64,000 nucleotides of DNA from Hofstenia miamia (Eukaryota > Xenacoelomorpha > Acoela > Hofsteniidae), in NCBI GenBank assembly GCA_900660155.1, contig CABFPE010000687.1:105602-169601 (forward strand), read 5' to 3'. Position numbers and translations under genes: made by a program. Below, in pieces: positions 1 through 14,100 of this stretch. The first letter of the stretch is position 1. Every line of letters begins with the position of its first letter. The notes under the pieces are model-generated. The model was not told the DNA's origin. It did not search any database and saw only the letters and a program-made list of their open reading frames with translations.

Positions 1-314
1 CCTATTATCTTATTTAAGAAAGGTTTATAAAATAATAGGAAGAGTTATGTAAAAAATTCTTTCAGTACAATATTTTAAAAAAAATACCGAGCTAAAACGA
101 TCCTCATTCATGTGGCGAGCCGAGCCGAACTTAGACAAAATTTAAACGAGCCAAGCTTGGAAATGTCGGCTCGTTGACAAGTCTGATCCTACCTTAATCC
201 TCTAATGCCGATTGGGGTCAATATGGCTTATTACAATAAGTTTGGGTATAAGTAGGCCCTGAGGTTAGCCACGAAAATATACTAAAACAGAAATTGCTAT
301 AGATTGGACTTGCA

Positions 315-572
315 TTATCTTGAATTTTTTTCCTTCATCTTTTCCTTGATTGTTGCTTCACTTTCTGCGTCCACTGGTTCTGCTGCTTCCACCAGTTCTG
401 TCACAACGTCGATCACTTCATTTTCCCTTTGATTACCCTGTTCAACTCTCTTTTTCCAATTACTCTCATCCAACTGCAACTTTCGCACTTGTCCTGCAAG
501 CCTCTGCTCTGTAACTTCTAATCCATTTCCTGCCTTCCTCCATTCTTCAACATTCTCTTCCTGTAACCCCTC
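315..572 (-). other. Unassigned open frame, charged, coiled-coil-like
   Basis: An 86-codon stop-free minus-strand frame without an initiator ATG near its start. It reads ENVEEWRKAGNGLEVTEQRL then AGQVRKLQLDE, and ends MKEKNSR before a TAA. Composition is Glu/Lys/Gln-rich and the DNA is clearly less AT-rich than its surroundings. It could be the last exon of another gene or a piece of a mobile element. The downstream block at 690-770 (GTCCGCCTGACCGGAG) is also GC-richer. I do not recognise a family. Confidence 0.3.
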
Positions 573-1346
573 TCATCTGGCCTGCTTCTTCTGTAACACT
601 CCAGTGCTGTTCTGTTCTGCTCATTTCTTCATTAATGCCGTCGTCCATTGGTCTGTGTGGTTCCTATACTACCACTTCTCTAGTCCACACTCCCGATTGT
701 GGAGTCCGCCTGACCGGAGATTCTTCGTAATCTCTGACCTTTTAAGGCATGCCGGGGACTGAGGGCCTTTTCTTTTGTCGTAACTTTCAATAAGATTCAA
801 AAACATGAAAGAGCACCCTAAATGAAATATAGGTTGTGTGAATAGGCGCTAAATAGAAAAGGGAGGGTTTACAAGTAATCCCAATCACAGTTGGATCCGC
901 TCTTGTGTTTCGATTTTACCAGCATCATTCGTACCATTTGCGATAGTGTTTTAACTTTAAAAACACAAGTGTGTATATTTTACACCCAAACCTACTTGAA
1001 AGGTTTTTACTAAAATATGATAATCAAATAATAATAATTGTATACAGTTCGGATATTTGGCCAGGAAAAACTGTAGATATTAAAATAGAATACATTACTT
1101 ACATATTGAGAAAAGATTTGTCGTACAGTGAAGTTGGTTTCAGTTCCATGTTTAATTTCAACATACATTTTATCTTTGGTGAAACTACGACAATCCCGAA
1201 TCTCTGAGAATTGATAGACCAAGAGTGTTTCCTAAAATAAAATGTATAAGTAAACTCAAATCATAATATAATCAAAGAACAATTTATTTGCAATGAAAAA
1301 TGGAGGGATTCCAACTAGGTTTACTCATTGGAAGATAATGGGATTA

Positions 1347-2147
1347 TTGCTTCTGAGGCAAAGCCGAAGTTCTCTGATCTAAGAGCACAGAACGAATTAA
1401 TTCAATTATTCCACATGAAGCAGCATTTGAATTCAGACTAAGCAGGAGTGGCAGGTTCTCACATTGCTGCAGCACATTGATTTAATACAGGAATTTCAAA
1501 ATAAAATTTTCGGACAATTTGGGAAGAAAAATTCAAGACTTTATTGAAAAAAAGAACTGGACTTTTTTAGGCTAAATGTTGCAACTTTTCCCTATGCATT
1601 TCTTGTATCTGAAAAAGTGGAGAAATTTTTTAGCGTCGGCAGAGCCTAAGACATTAATTTTGAGAATATAAAATGTGAAAATTTGGCGAAATACAGGGGA
1701 ATTTAATTCACATTTTTTTTCATTTTTTTTAAATTTCTCGTCAATTTTTAGACGCCTATTTGGTGTATTAAATCTCCTATTCATCCGATTGCAAAATATG
1801 ACCAGCCAGCTACGCATTATACGGCCCTTTCAAAAGAAACGCGTCCACTATGCAAATATGCTCATTTTAGTGTATATTTAACATATTGTTTATTTCAAAT
1901 ATATAATACATGTATTGCTATTACATATAATTTGCCAATTAGTGAATTCCTGAAATAACTTTGATCGATTTCTTGACACAAACAATAGAATATACAAAAC
2001 AACAATGTGCCTGAAAAAAGTCAACATTCTTTGTCCCACTTCTTGCAGCAATAACTGTCTGTACTCGCGTTCGCATTGATTCAACCAAAATTTGCAGCTC
2101 TTTGAAGTAACAAGATTCAATTCCCATTCAGTTGCCAGTTTCAACTG
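1347..2147. repeat. Tandem duplication, unit 1 (hAT + Tc1 fragments)
   Basis: This stretch recurs at 2151-2915 in direct orientation with high identity, starting ATTGCTTCTGAGGCAAAGCC in both. The plus strand of each unit holds a hAT C-terminal fragment (LRAQNELIQLFHMKQHLNS, FPYA(F/L)LVSEKVEKFFS). The minus strand of each holds the end of a Tc1-type transposase. Unit 1 differs mainly by a replaced and longer stretch near 1,640-1,700. Confidence 0.85.
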
Positions 2148-2150
2148 TTT

Positions 2151-2915
2151 ATTGCTTCTGAGGCAAAGCCGAAGTTCTCTGATCTAAGAGCACAGAACGA
2201 ATTAATTCAATTATTCCACATGAAGCAGCATTTGAATTCAGACTAAGCAGGAGTGGCAGGTTCTCACATTGCTGCAGCACATTGATTTAATACAGGAATT
2301 TCAAAATAAAATTTTCGGGACAATTTGGGAAGAAAAATTCAAGACTTTATTGAAAAAAGAACTGGACTTTTTGAGGCTAAATGTTGCAACTTTTCCCTAT
2401 GCACTTCTTGTATCTGAAAAAGTGGAGAAATTTTTTAGCGTTGGCGCAATGGTTGAATTTACGGAGAATTTAATTCACATTTTTTTTCACTTTTCTTAGA
2501 ATTCTCGTCACATTTTTAGACGCCTATTTGGTGTATTAAATCTCCTATTCATCCGATTGCAAAATATGACCAGCCAGCTACGCATTATACGGCCCTTTCA
2601 AAAGAAACGCGTCCACTATGCAAATATGCTCATTTTAGTGTATATTTAACATATTGTTTATTTCAAATATATAATACATGTATTGCTATTACATATAATT
2701 TGCCAATTAGTGAATTCCTGAAATAACTTTGATCGATTTCTTGACACAAACAATAGAATATACAAAACAACAATGTGCCTGAAAAAAGTCAACATTCTTT
2801 GTCCCACTTCTTGCAGCAATAACTGTCTGTACTCGCGTTCGCATTGATTCAACCAAAATTTGCAGCTCTTTGAAGTAACAAGATTCAATTCCCATTCAGT
2901 TGCCAGTTTCAACTG
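2151..2915. repeat. Tandem duplication, unit 2
   Basis: Direct repeat of 1347-2147, separated by only 3 bases. The Tc1 transposase reading continues beyond this copy to about 3.3 kb, so unit 2 adjoins the original element and unit 1 is the added copy (inference). Confidence 0.85.
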
Positions 2916-3320
2916 AAACACCGTGAATTTCTTGAGCCTCCAAACTTTTCTTAAAAATGGATCAAAGATTTTCACATGGATCTATATCTGGAGAATGAGG
3001 AGCCAATGGTATAATATCTAAGCTATTTCTCTCACTATCTTGTAGTAATGTTAAGTCATTCGTTCACACAAATATGCGCTAAAACAACGCTTCTTTTGAG
3101 AGGGGGTGTATTTTAGGCTAAAAGCACCATTTGGATGCTAAATCAAAGAACGCTTCAGTTTTTAATCAGTTTTCGCCTGGTAGTCAAATCATTCCAAATA
3201 ATCAATAAGATTCGCTTATATTAGTTTGTGTGGTGTCCCTGAATCGCAGCAAACATCAACAGTGTGAGTTACTTGCCAATTCATTGACGTTTTTGATTGT
3301 GACATTATGAACACGGTACC
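2700..3320 (-). pseudogene. Tc1-type transposase, decayed C-terminal half
   Basis: Minus-strand frames give LAPHSPDIDP, equivalent to the W-P-A-Q-S-P-D-L-N-P motif of Tc1 transposases (last catalytic acid region), followed by ELQILVESMRTRVQTVIAAR, equivalent to L-V-x-S-M-x-x-R-x-x-x-V-I-x-A-x-G. Several frame breaks separate the pieces. No clean terminal inverted repeats were found. Confidence 0.65.
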
Positions 3321-4753
3321 GATTACAATGTCCGCTTGTAGACTGATTTCTCATAATTTTGGATGTCAAATATCCGTGTATCCTCTTTTGAACTAAGTAA
3401 GAAATTACTCGAGTCATAACGATTATCTTCTTGAAACTGTGTAGGATTTGAATAAAGAGAGCCTAATGAAAACGATTATAAAATACGTTGCATCTGTTTT
3501 TAGCACTTCAAACTTCTCTTGAGATCCCTATTCTAATAGACGAGTTCGAGATTACGCTAACCAAAATTATATAAATACTTGAAAGCTCCACATTTTCACA
3601 AATGTGGACCCGATAGCATACCCCCAGCTCTTTTTGAAGAAGTTCATTGTAATAAATAAACCTGATGTGTTTCAACATTTTCGAAATATTCCCCTTACAT
3701 TCATTTATTCCTAATTTGGGAAGATTTCGGAAGTAATCAAGAAAGGTTTTTTTAATGATGTCATGTCACTCACAATCCAATTAACTTTCTTCCCGATTAA
3801 CCATAGTGCTCGAGAGGCGACTGCTATTCAAAATTATTTATCCTCCTCTTACGCTGAAATTGTTAGCAAGCGAAATAAAAAATTGAAACATGATGCAGCG
3901 AAACCTATGCATAGTAGTTTGAAGGCACTGGGAATATAGTTTTTTCGAAATCATCAAGTTCTATATTGCCATAGATAGTTGTCCGTGGATGATTTTTTTG
4001 AATATAGATACATAGAATTTTGAATGATCGATCTATGCGATTTCCATCGATCCACGGATTACTAAAAAGCAAATCTTCAAATAAAAGGAGTTAGCAGAAT
4101 ACAAGATACAACAAAATAAGTAGGGCTTGCCGGTATCCAATACCATGGTGTTTTCATATGCCGCAGTATTTTCGATAATAAAATGCAAAAATTGTTATAA
4201 ACAATGAAAAGAACGACACATTTTTGTCCAACAAAGGAATTTACTTTTTTGATCGCTATACTCTAAATTTGCATGTAGCCATATTTGTAAAAAATGGAGA
4301 AAATCTCATTATTAGGGTATTAGCAGTGGATTTGTTAACGCCTACATATAGTTTCCTAGATAAAATGCCAACCCATATCCAACCCGAATTGTAATGATCC
4401 CTAAAAATGAGTAGAATAGAGATTTACAATATATCTTCCTTTGCAAACACAATTTCGTTGGTATTAATGTCAATACTAACGTTTGCTGCATCCAATTCAG
4501 CAACAATTTTCTATAATTATTCTAGTAGACCCTACTAATAATGAACTAAAATTTTGGATTCACGAAATATTTCCGAGATTCATGGATCGAATTTTCGGAT
4601 CCAAATCCATGTACAAGTCTGTATATTGCGCCTAAGTAATGCCCAATTATTGCCAAACGGCAAAACAGCGTAAAAAATTTAAGAGCACCGCCTCTTTGAT
4701 AATTTTGCTTGCATTGAAAATGTTTAAAATTAAACGGAAAACGCAAAACAAAC

Positions 4754-7700
4754 CTTAGTATTTTCCCGTAGAAATATGACGCCATTTTTGTTAATAGCGA
4801 TGTGACCATGGGTCAAAATCCAAGAGGTTGCTGGGAAAACAACACTGCCATATAAAAATTGATCTTGAGCGATTTCTAAATTTGAAAGTTATTAGAATGA
4901 TTAAGGGCCACCTGAAATTTGTACCGATATATTTCCTGTGAATATCTTCGCCAATCAAATGTTTGAATTCAACATGATATTTTCGGATGCTGTCTACCCA
5001 ATCTGTAAGAGTTAAAGAACCTTGTAAACAAAATGAAGGAATCGAGCTTCTTATTTCATTCCTAAACACTCAAAATAGGAGAATCATTCAGTGCAGTTAG
5101 AGGGGGACGAACCCCCTGGCAGGTCGGCAACACCTCCTGGACAACAAAGCTAAAAGTAAAATCAGCATGTAAAAATATAATATGTAAATCAATTGTTGTA
5201 ACTTTCTCTTAAAATGTTCTATTTTGTCTGCATTTTCATTACTAGATGACCTCGCCCGTCAAAAAATCCCGCCCATGTATGCAACATAAAATTGAAATGG
5301 TGTACAGTCTTGGTAAAATTTTAGCTTAAATTTTAAAGAAAGTCGAAATTCCCATCAGCCCCTCCTGAATGCGTATCGACCCCCTTAGTTGCCTGCTTCA
5401 ATGTTTTCATAGATAGGCTTTCAATTACGAAGAATGCAACTTTGAAATTCTTAACTCATTATCAGTATACAATGTACAATTTTGTTGATTTTCTGCGATC
5501 CATAACAAGTTAATGTAAACTAGAGATGAGCGCGGTACAGGTTTTTTAAAATTATTGCCACCGCAGAGAAAAAAACTTGACGCTAACCACCGCATTATCC
5601 GTTTTTTTACAGCAAACCACCACAATAAAAGAAATTTTACAGCGTTATACCGCAATAATAGCTAGGAGTATAGATCATTCGTAGAAAAGTGTAGACCATT
5701 TCTTAAGCACTTTGTGATATCATTCAATTTTATTCGGGTAGTATCAAATTTTCAATGAAAGTTTATGTAAAAATTACTTTTAATATTTTGTATGTGAAGT
5801 CTCTTAGTTTTTCAACAGAAACAGTTTTAAATCTAAGACAAAACACGTTAGCTGTACCTTTATGCCACCGCAAGTTGTTTTAATTCTACCGCTACCCACC
5901 GCAATTGTGTAAATCGCTACCGCGGTATTACCGCACCACACTCATCCCTAATGGAAACCTAAGTTAAAATCTAAATTTTTCCCAAAGAAATTAAATTTAT
6001 GATAACTGCACATCGATTGCAATGACCGGATAGAACTGTAATTGAAAATAAAAAACTGCATGAGTTCGAGAATGCATCCAGAGAAAAGGTCGCCAATAAA
6101 CGTTCACAATTTCAATAGTCGCAGCTCGCAATGGACATGATAACTTATGAGTGGATTGAGTTTAAGGTTATAGCGAAACATATTTATACATATATTCTTA
6201 ATATAAATTACATTTTTAGAAAATAATATAATATTCTGAGCGGAAATGGAAAACAAAAAACAATAGTTACTGATTCAAAGATGAAAAGTTGATTGCATTA
6301 GCGATTCCATCCAAAGCTAAAAGTTTTGAAGCGATTTCAATACTAGCATCATTCGATAATATCAGTAGATCATGATATATATATATATATATATATAACC
6401 ACTCGATTTAAATTGACAATATAGCTAAATGGCAAAATATCAATTGTATACCCAAATAATATGGAATACATAAATAAATATTTACGGAACAACTTATTGA
6501 TCGCAGGACGTAATTAATAAAATGTTAGTTTTGTGGAATAAAATGAATATATCACAAAAAATAATCATGAAATTAATACCACTTTGAATGATTTTCTTTC
6601 CTAATATATTTTTAGAAAAGTAAGAAAATGAGGCCCATATCTTTTTTCAAATTACAGATTAACACTAATTCTCAAGGGGTGCTGATAAGTAACCCTCCCC
6701 TGCCCATGGCAACCCTAATATGCGTCAACCAATTTCAACCAAGTTTGGTATGAATAACATGGTCTATATTTCAAAATTTATGAGCACTAGTGGCTAATCT
6801 TGGTCAAAGACTCAGAGGTTTATAGATGCGCATTTGGGTGCCACATCCGATCTGTGCGTGTGTTAACAAAAGTTATGCTGCTACTATACTAGTAAACACT
6901 GTCATATTAAATGGGAAGAAAATAACTTTTTCTAAAACTAGAAAACACATGTGTAAACGCAATAAGTATTGGTAAATTTATTAATTTTGTGTAGGCCAAT
7001 TGCTCGTTTCCACTCCGTATGCTTAAAAATTCTGAGCAGATTCAAGCTGCTGCTGCTCACGTCAATAATCGTAAAATATCACAACACAACAATTTAGGAA
7101 CTTTGCTCATAATTCACTCATACACCATGATAATCGAGATCAGTTTTTGATAATATGTGTGCAGGGCATCCGCAGGATTTTCCGCCGGGGGACATTTCAG
7201 TCATGACCAAGTTTGTGACCAAAAGCGAGGCGAAGCCTCTCGAAATTTTTTGAGAATATTGAAAAACTAAGCCTTAAAATGCATTTCACTATCTCAGTTT
7301 TTTAATATTTTAAATTTTTTCCTAAAATTATTTGATTTAACCAATGCAAATCAATTTTGAAAATCTAACAAGGAACATTTCCCCGTATCCCCCTTTGCAT
7401 ATTCGACCGTATGTGTATCGCCTAGTGGCTACTAAGAACTTGGAATAACATGGAAAAATTTGATTAGAAAATCTGTGCGAAATGGTTTAAAAATATTGCA
7501 GTTTATCGCCCTCACCTGTATTCAGAACAATACACTGGTAATTAGTGTAGACCGCTTTTAAACAAGGTTAGCAATCTTGAATTCATGTTATAGCAAGCTT
7601 TTCCTACCTTGCAAAACACTTAAAAAATTCAATTTTATGCGAAGCATCAGAAGATTCAGTAAAATGTGAAATCAGCTGCAATTGTTGTCACCCGTAAGAA

Positions 7701-8130
7701 ACTATGATTTTCATTGCCTAATGTTTTTCTTTACCGTTTATACATATTTTGTGAAATGTATACTCTCAGAAATAAATTTTTGCTTCACGCTACTTCTAGT
7801 AATCTTATATATCTCAAAAGTATTTCCCTTACAACCTAACCTTCATGAAATATAATAACTGCACTTGCCTTACTGAAATTGTTTGATCAACTCAATATGA
7901 TGGCAATATATAACACTATGGAAGTAATATAGTAGAAGAATAACGGAATAGAGAGTTTTAAAAAAATATTTTTTAAAAGAGTACACCCATGCAAATAAAG
8001 AAATGCGAAAATTATTGCTTGAGTATTTTCTTTCTCTTACCTCTCCCACAGGTTGGGTGTGGTTTGGATTTGAAAAAGAACGATCAAAAGCACCTCAAAC
8101 GGATTTTGCACACATACGCCAATTGTAAAC
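4754..8130 (-). CDS. Myosin XV C-terminal FERM domain, F2/F3 lobes (three exons)
   Basis: Exons 8041-8130, 4925-5061 and 4754-4875. The first ([20 protein letters not shown], then NLWER) is short but has a perfect donor and fits the helix before the E-I-x-x-x-I-P motif; it is the least certain of the three. The second has [20 protein letters not shown] then [15 protein letters not shown]. The third gives [16 protein letters not shown] and then [18 protein letters not shown], the diagnostic I-A-I-N-K/Q-N-G strand of the F3 lobe. The remaining F3 strands and the stop codon were not found below 4,754, possibly because TE-derived sequence interrupts the reading there. One short exon between 9,718 and 8,130 is also missing. 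Confidence 0.8.
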
Positions 8131-11100
8131 CTATTATGTTACCTCATCAAAAGACTAAAAAACCATGACTCACTTATTTGAATTTTAAAATATAAAGGAA
8201 TGTGTGAATCAACTTTAGAATAAAATAAGATATTCTGAACTACAATGAATAGCAAAATGATTCTGTGGCTTAACCTTAAACAGCCTGGGGATTTTAATGA
8301 TCCTATAAAAAATATTTTAAATGCTTATAGCTCAAAAACTTTTAATGGTGTGCTCAATCTGAAAGCACCACATAATAGAGGAGAGTCTTCTCTTTCTTTT
8401 TCATTCTAAATCTGCGCGCTGGCCTTGACCCATCAAGGTACTCCACGACCTCTGACTTTGCACACGGCATGCCTCAATGGGTTTGGAATATATTTGCACA
8501 TATCAAGAAACAGTCAAAGATTCTTTGTTGCCTCCATTGGTTCAAACCCTTCTAAATACATTAATAGAAATTTTCAACATTGCATTAATGCATGTTCCCC
8601 AATAGACCTACCCATGCCCCAAGATTTTCAAATTTGGAATAGGCTTGGAGAAAATTCTTTGTAAATGTGGAAAAACGGTTTGTCCTTCAAAACTCGTGAT
8701 GTAAGATACGAAGGTTGGCGGTTCAAATCCCGCAAAAAAATTATAAATTAACAATAGATGACCTCAGTAAAAGTAGCGATGTCCTATGGAACTACTTTTT
8801 CATGAGTAAAGGCATGATTTTTTAAATCATTATACGTATCAATATTCAAATGAAAGTAGCATTTGTAGATTCTCGAAGGACTTATTTTATGCATTAAAAT
8901 ATTTCATGCATTTGAGGATTAAAGAGGCATAGCCAAAATGCCAACTACTGACAATTGAAAGATTATTAATGTTTCTTTTAAAATATTTTCAAAATACTTT
9001 CTATATAAAGAATTGATGCTTTCTATTCACAGTTTATTTTGCTAGGAAACGTTTTGTATAAAAACCTCAATTCGTTCAAAATTCGGCATTCAAATAGTCT
9101 CGACTCAATATTTGCAATACACAAGATTATTTGGAAAAAAATGAAAGTTGCCATTGAATAAGAAGCATTTATTGCGAGAAGGTACTATATTATTTTTTTA
9201 AAGAAAAAAAGCAAGTGTTTACTGTATGTATACACAAACAAGATTTTATGATAAAAATTATATTTATTTAAATTCAAATATATTGTAAATGCCAATAATG
9301 AACTTTTTTACAAAATTGATTGGAAATGACAAAATATGTTTGAGAGTTAATTACTAAATTATATCTAATGCAGCCAAAAAGTAACCTATAAAATCCTAAA
9401 ATGTAACCTAGTGATGTAAAAAAGTGCTTTTATGTAGAAAATAAAACACTGTATTTAATTGTAAAGATAAATGCATAATGTTTAAGTAAGCAACATTACA
9501 TGTGCTTATAGTATGTATCACAGTGCTGATTAAAAAAAACAAAATGTGACCATTTAGCATTTTGTTGGCGTAAATATCTTAAACATTCGAAAACAAAATT
9601 TGCGAAACAAAACGGTAAATTCAACATTTCAAGCATGGTGTGTGCATATATAAAAAAAATGGATTGTCTGAAAAGATACTTTTTAAAAAAATTAATATTT
9701 TAAGAAAAGAAGCAAACCTGTGCGAATAACATCTGCAAAAATGGATAACTGATAGAAGTTGTTTTCGACAATCGCGATGTCCAAGCAAAACGCAAAAACG
9801 TAATAGTGAATAATTTCTTCTGCGAGAGTAAATGACAGATAATGTCCAATAAATATTCATCTTTCATCAATGGGACAATACGACCATCTACAGAATTATG
9901 CAATAAATTAAGGCATTATATTTTTAGCATTACTGAACATTTGCAAAACTATGATCAGGTAGTCAATGAAAGAAATTGTCCAGTTAAATGTAATTTAAAA
10001 CCTGGTTCATTCCTCACATAAATGCATTTTACTATATCGATTACAGTTTTCTCCTAATTTCTCGATCAATAGTTCAAAAACTGAAAATCAAAAATGTTAT
10101 ATTTTTACTGATTTTTTTCTTAGAAAAGTATATATTTACACACCTTTTTCCATTTTTACTGCAATTCCACATTGTTCCAAGAAAGAGGACGAGACTTTGA
10201 GATCCTGCCCAAGATCACTTACTGCGTCCGATGTTATCTTAAAAACAATAAACAATCTATAAAATTAATTATTTGCTTACAGTGGCTGTAGAAATCTTAA
10301 TATTGCAAGTTTTCCCGCATGGAATGTAGATGCATTGTCTCTTAAACGATCGCCCGTCCTAAAGTATAAATTAAAATGAACAAATTTAAATAAAGAAATA
10401 TACAATGAAAGCTTTAAGTTCGTCTTCAGATGGCAACGACTTTCTACCCTGTAACTTTTGTGTTCTATTGGCATTAAAAATACATGTAGTAGCGATTTCT
10501 AAATGTAGGCGATAAAGTTGCATGAAAATTGTAATTTACATCATACTAGAGAGGCTGGTGTGATTGCGATGATGAGAAAGAAAAGTCATTAAGTAGGGCT
10601 TTAAACGAGTTGATGGCGCAACGAAGGCAGCAAAGAATGCAAGAAACCGCCAGTAGCGTACCACACCATAACTAAAAATAGTTAAGGAATTAATTGGATA
10701 ATTTAACATTATAAGACTTCTGAACTAATATATCACCTCACATACTAAATATAATAATAAACTTAAATAAATGTTTAAACTGTTCAAACAAAGGTTCATT
10801 ATCCTCAATGCTCTTTAATTCAATTGCAATGATATATGTCATACATTTCATGAATATGGCATCAAATTTCGTAGGATTTCCATTAAAATAAAAAACATGT
10901 TAAGTGTAAGTGACTAGATCTTGCCTCTTATTAGATCGATTTTGGTTGAGTTGTTTAAGAACTTGGCAGAATACTTCATCAATCAAATCTACCTCCCGTC
11001 TACAAATCTAAAAGGCAGCATAAACAAATTATTAAAACTAATATATTTTATAAAACATTTAAATTCCTTTACACTGACTAGTAGTCATTACCCAACTACG

Positions 11101-14100
11101 ATTACAGTTCATAGTGAGTTTACTATAAACCAAATCAAACTGACAACTACAACGCTGTAATAATGTAACTTAAGCAAGTATTTCGTTGAAAAATAAGCTA
11201 AGAAATTAGGTAAAACATTCGACTTAAGGCATACAGTGTTTTCATAATATTATGGACAATTAAATGTAAGCGATTACCAATGAACAAAAACAAAAAACAA
11301 TCAAATGAATTAAGAAATTTAAAAGCCATGCGTTTCAATACTGGACTAACAGTTTTTCAAAAGTTTATCCCAATTTCCTGTATTTAAAATACTCAAGACA
11401 TTTCATAAGTGTAATAGATGTAAGAAACAATTTAAAAAATTGGGTTATATTTACTTTTATTTGTAGTTGGTATTGTTATTCGCATGTTTGCTGTATATAA
11501 ATTGCAATAGATGATTTCCATATCTGAAAAAGATATTTCGATGCAGAAACTGATAATGAGCCAGACATAGATGTCAGTGAAGAAGATGAAAGAAAATATA
11601 AAATTTCCGCACAGATCTAAAAAAATTCCTTTTCAGCATGGAAATTTCGATCAAAAGCCACATCATTTCAATATCTACTAAGGAAGATTTCGATAGAATA
11701 ATTGTATTGGGGATATGCTTGTCTGTACAGGAAAGGTACTTGAATGATGACAATAATCTTGATCCAGGAAAAACTTATCTTGACAATCAACTATATACAG
11801 GTGTGAAGAGTTAGTAGTTTTGACAGTATTATTAAAGCAGGACGTCGCTGAACCAGGTACAGATGTCGTCAATATAATATATATCTGTGCGTTGTCTCAT
11901 GGAATGAGAAGCAATCACACCCAACTCCAGATTACAAACACTGTCACTTATATATGCTATATGCATAGCAATTTTGTGAATATATTATATTTGGGGTGAC
12001 CAAAAATGTAATGAGTCTTTCGTTCTAACTAAAGAAACTTTATTTTATTTCTCCTGAAACTTTAGAGGTTGTAAGAAGTGATGCTCATAATGCTCCATGC
12101 AATATTTCATTAAATTCTGATTAGCTGGGGTAGGGACCGTACCGGGCACGGAGAAAAGCGTACAGGCGCGGGCTTCTATACTACGGGCCAGGCATACGGG
12201 TTCCGAATATAGAGAGATTATTTATTGTTGATCGAAGATAATAATTCTTAAAACCACTTTTTTAAGTTTTATAGTTGATTTATATCAATTTTCTATAGAA
12301 GGATTCTATAATCTGTGTATGGCAGAAATTATAACATTTTCATAAAATATTACACTAAGCCACATAAAACGAATGGTCTTCATCCAGTTTAAAGAGTTCC
12401 ATTTTACAGTCATATTCTGATAAATAAAATTATAGTACTTAAGTACACTCATTAAAAAATTTCTTGTTTCCAAGAAAAAAATTTCATCTTGAAATACAAA
12501 CACTTGAGTAATCAATCTCTTGAAAAAGTACTTCCGCAATTACATTTTAATATCAATAAGACAATTTTTAGTGTATTATATAAGAGACCTATATCTAGAA
12601 AATAATTATTTCGAAAAAAATGTCTTTTAGTGATGCACACTTCTTTGTGAGCAAGATTTTACCAGTGTTGTATAAATTTAATGCGCACAATCTGCCAAAG
12701 CAAGCACACCATTTCCTTTATGCAAATAATGGACAAAATTTCCTTGTATATATGTGTCAACAATTTCTAAATAAATGCGAATTTCGCTCAAATGTACAAA
12801 TATATTTTTGAATACATATGAATAAATGCTTGTACTAAACTAATTACTAATTCTTTACATTGAGATTCAATTTCTCATACATTATTTCTATATATCATTA
12901 GTGAATAAAAAAAGTTTTCAGATAAAAAAATAATATCTAAAAAATAAAAAATTATGTTTCAATTTTCATAAAAAGAAATTAATTTACTAGAAAAATAGAT
13001 TTTTTGTAATGTAAGAAGTGTATGTTGTTAATTTGCATATCGTTTGAATGGAATTACTGTAATATACTTATTGTACAATGTCATGGAAGCAGTGCAGTGT
13101 AGTGCTTATTTAAAATTATTTCCATACAGTTTGATGTGTTGTCAATCATCGTTATGAGGTTTGATGCAGGATTTGTCAATGAATTGACAAAACCTTGTTG
13201 ATAAATATACTGGAAACGGAACTTTACTATTACTTTATAGTTGTAAAACTAATCTTCTCGGTAATGTTTCCAAAAGTGCATAATTTGGTTTTTGCTGTTA
13301 CTTCATTGATCCTTGTTATGACAGTTTAAGTACAATAGCAAACTTGAAGGTTTTCTTGTTGCTTCAAGCTTTATATATCATTTGAAAATTATAGGCGCAA
13401 CGAATTCAAATTTAAACGAGATTGAACAAATTGTCCATTTTAAAGGAGTCATGAGTACAGAAAAGTGCTGCTATCGCTATTATTGTCTAACAGAGTGGAG
13501 AGGTGGGAAATCAAGAAAAGAGATTCACAAAACGGCTACAGAAAGTGTGGGGAGAAAAAGCGCCTGGTTACTCAACCGTTAAGAGATGGATTCAAAAATT
13601 TGAACAGCAAGGTGATCTCGACCATCCTCGCNTACTTTTATTTGTAGTTGGTATTGTTATTCGCATGTTTGCTGTATATAAATTGCAATAGATGATTTCC
13701 ATATCTGAAAAAGATATTTCGATGCAGAAACTGATAATGAGCCAGACATAGATGTCAGTGAAGAAGATGAAAGAAAATATAAAATTTCCGCACAGATCTA
13801 AAAAAATTCCTTTTCAGCATGGAAATTTCGATCAAAAGCCACATCATTTCAATATCTACTAAGGAAGATTTCGATAGAATAATTGTATTGGGGATATGCT
13901 TGTCTGTACAGGAAAGGTACTTGAATGATGACAATAATCTTGATCCAGGAAAAACTTATCTTGACAATCAACTATATACAGGTGTGAAGAGTTAGTAGTT
14001 TTGACAGTATTATTAAAGCAGGACGTCGCTGAACCAGGTACAGATGTCGTCAATATAATATATATCTGTGCGTTGTCTCATGGAATGAGAAGCAATCACA

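Noticed and set aside
1-190. Possible hAT end (GGCTCGTTGACAAGTCTG) near the left edge
   Set aside because: The matching end lies outside the window or is too degenerate to support an element.
4558-4630. Candidate last myosin exon (AQYTDLYMDL...GNIS, then stop) after an acceptor at about 4,638
   Set aside because: The reading does not resemble the remaining F3 strands and alpha helix of a FERM domain.
8425-8740. tRNA-like B box (GGTTCAAATCCCGC) after an open plus-strand frame
   Set aside because: The T-arm stem pairs poorly and no acceptor, D or anticodon arms could be folded; at most a remnant of a tRNA-derived SINE.
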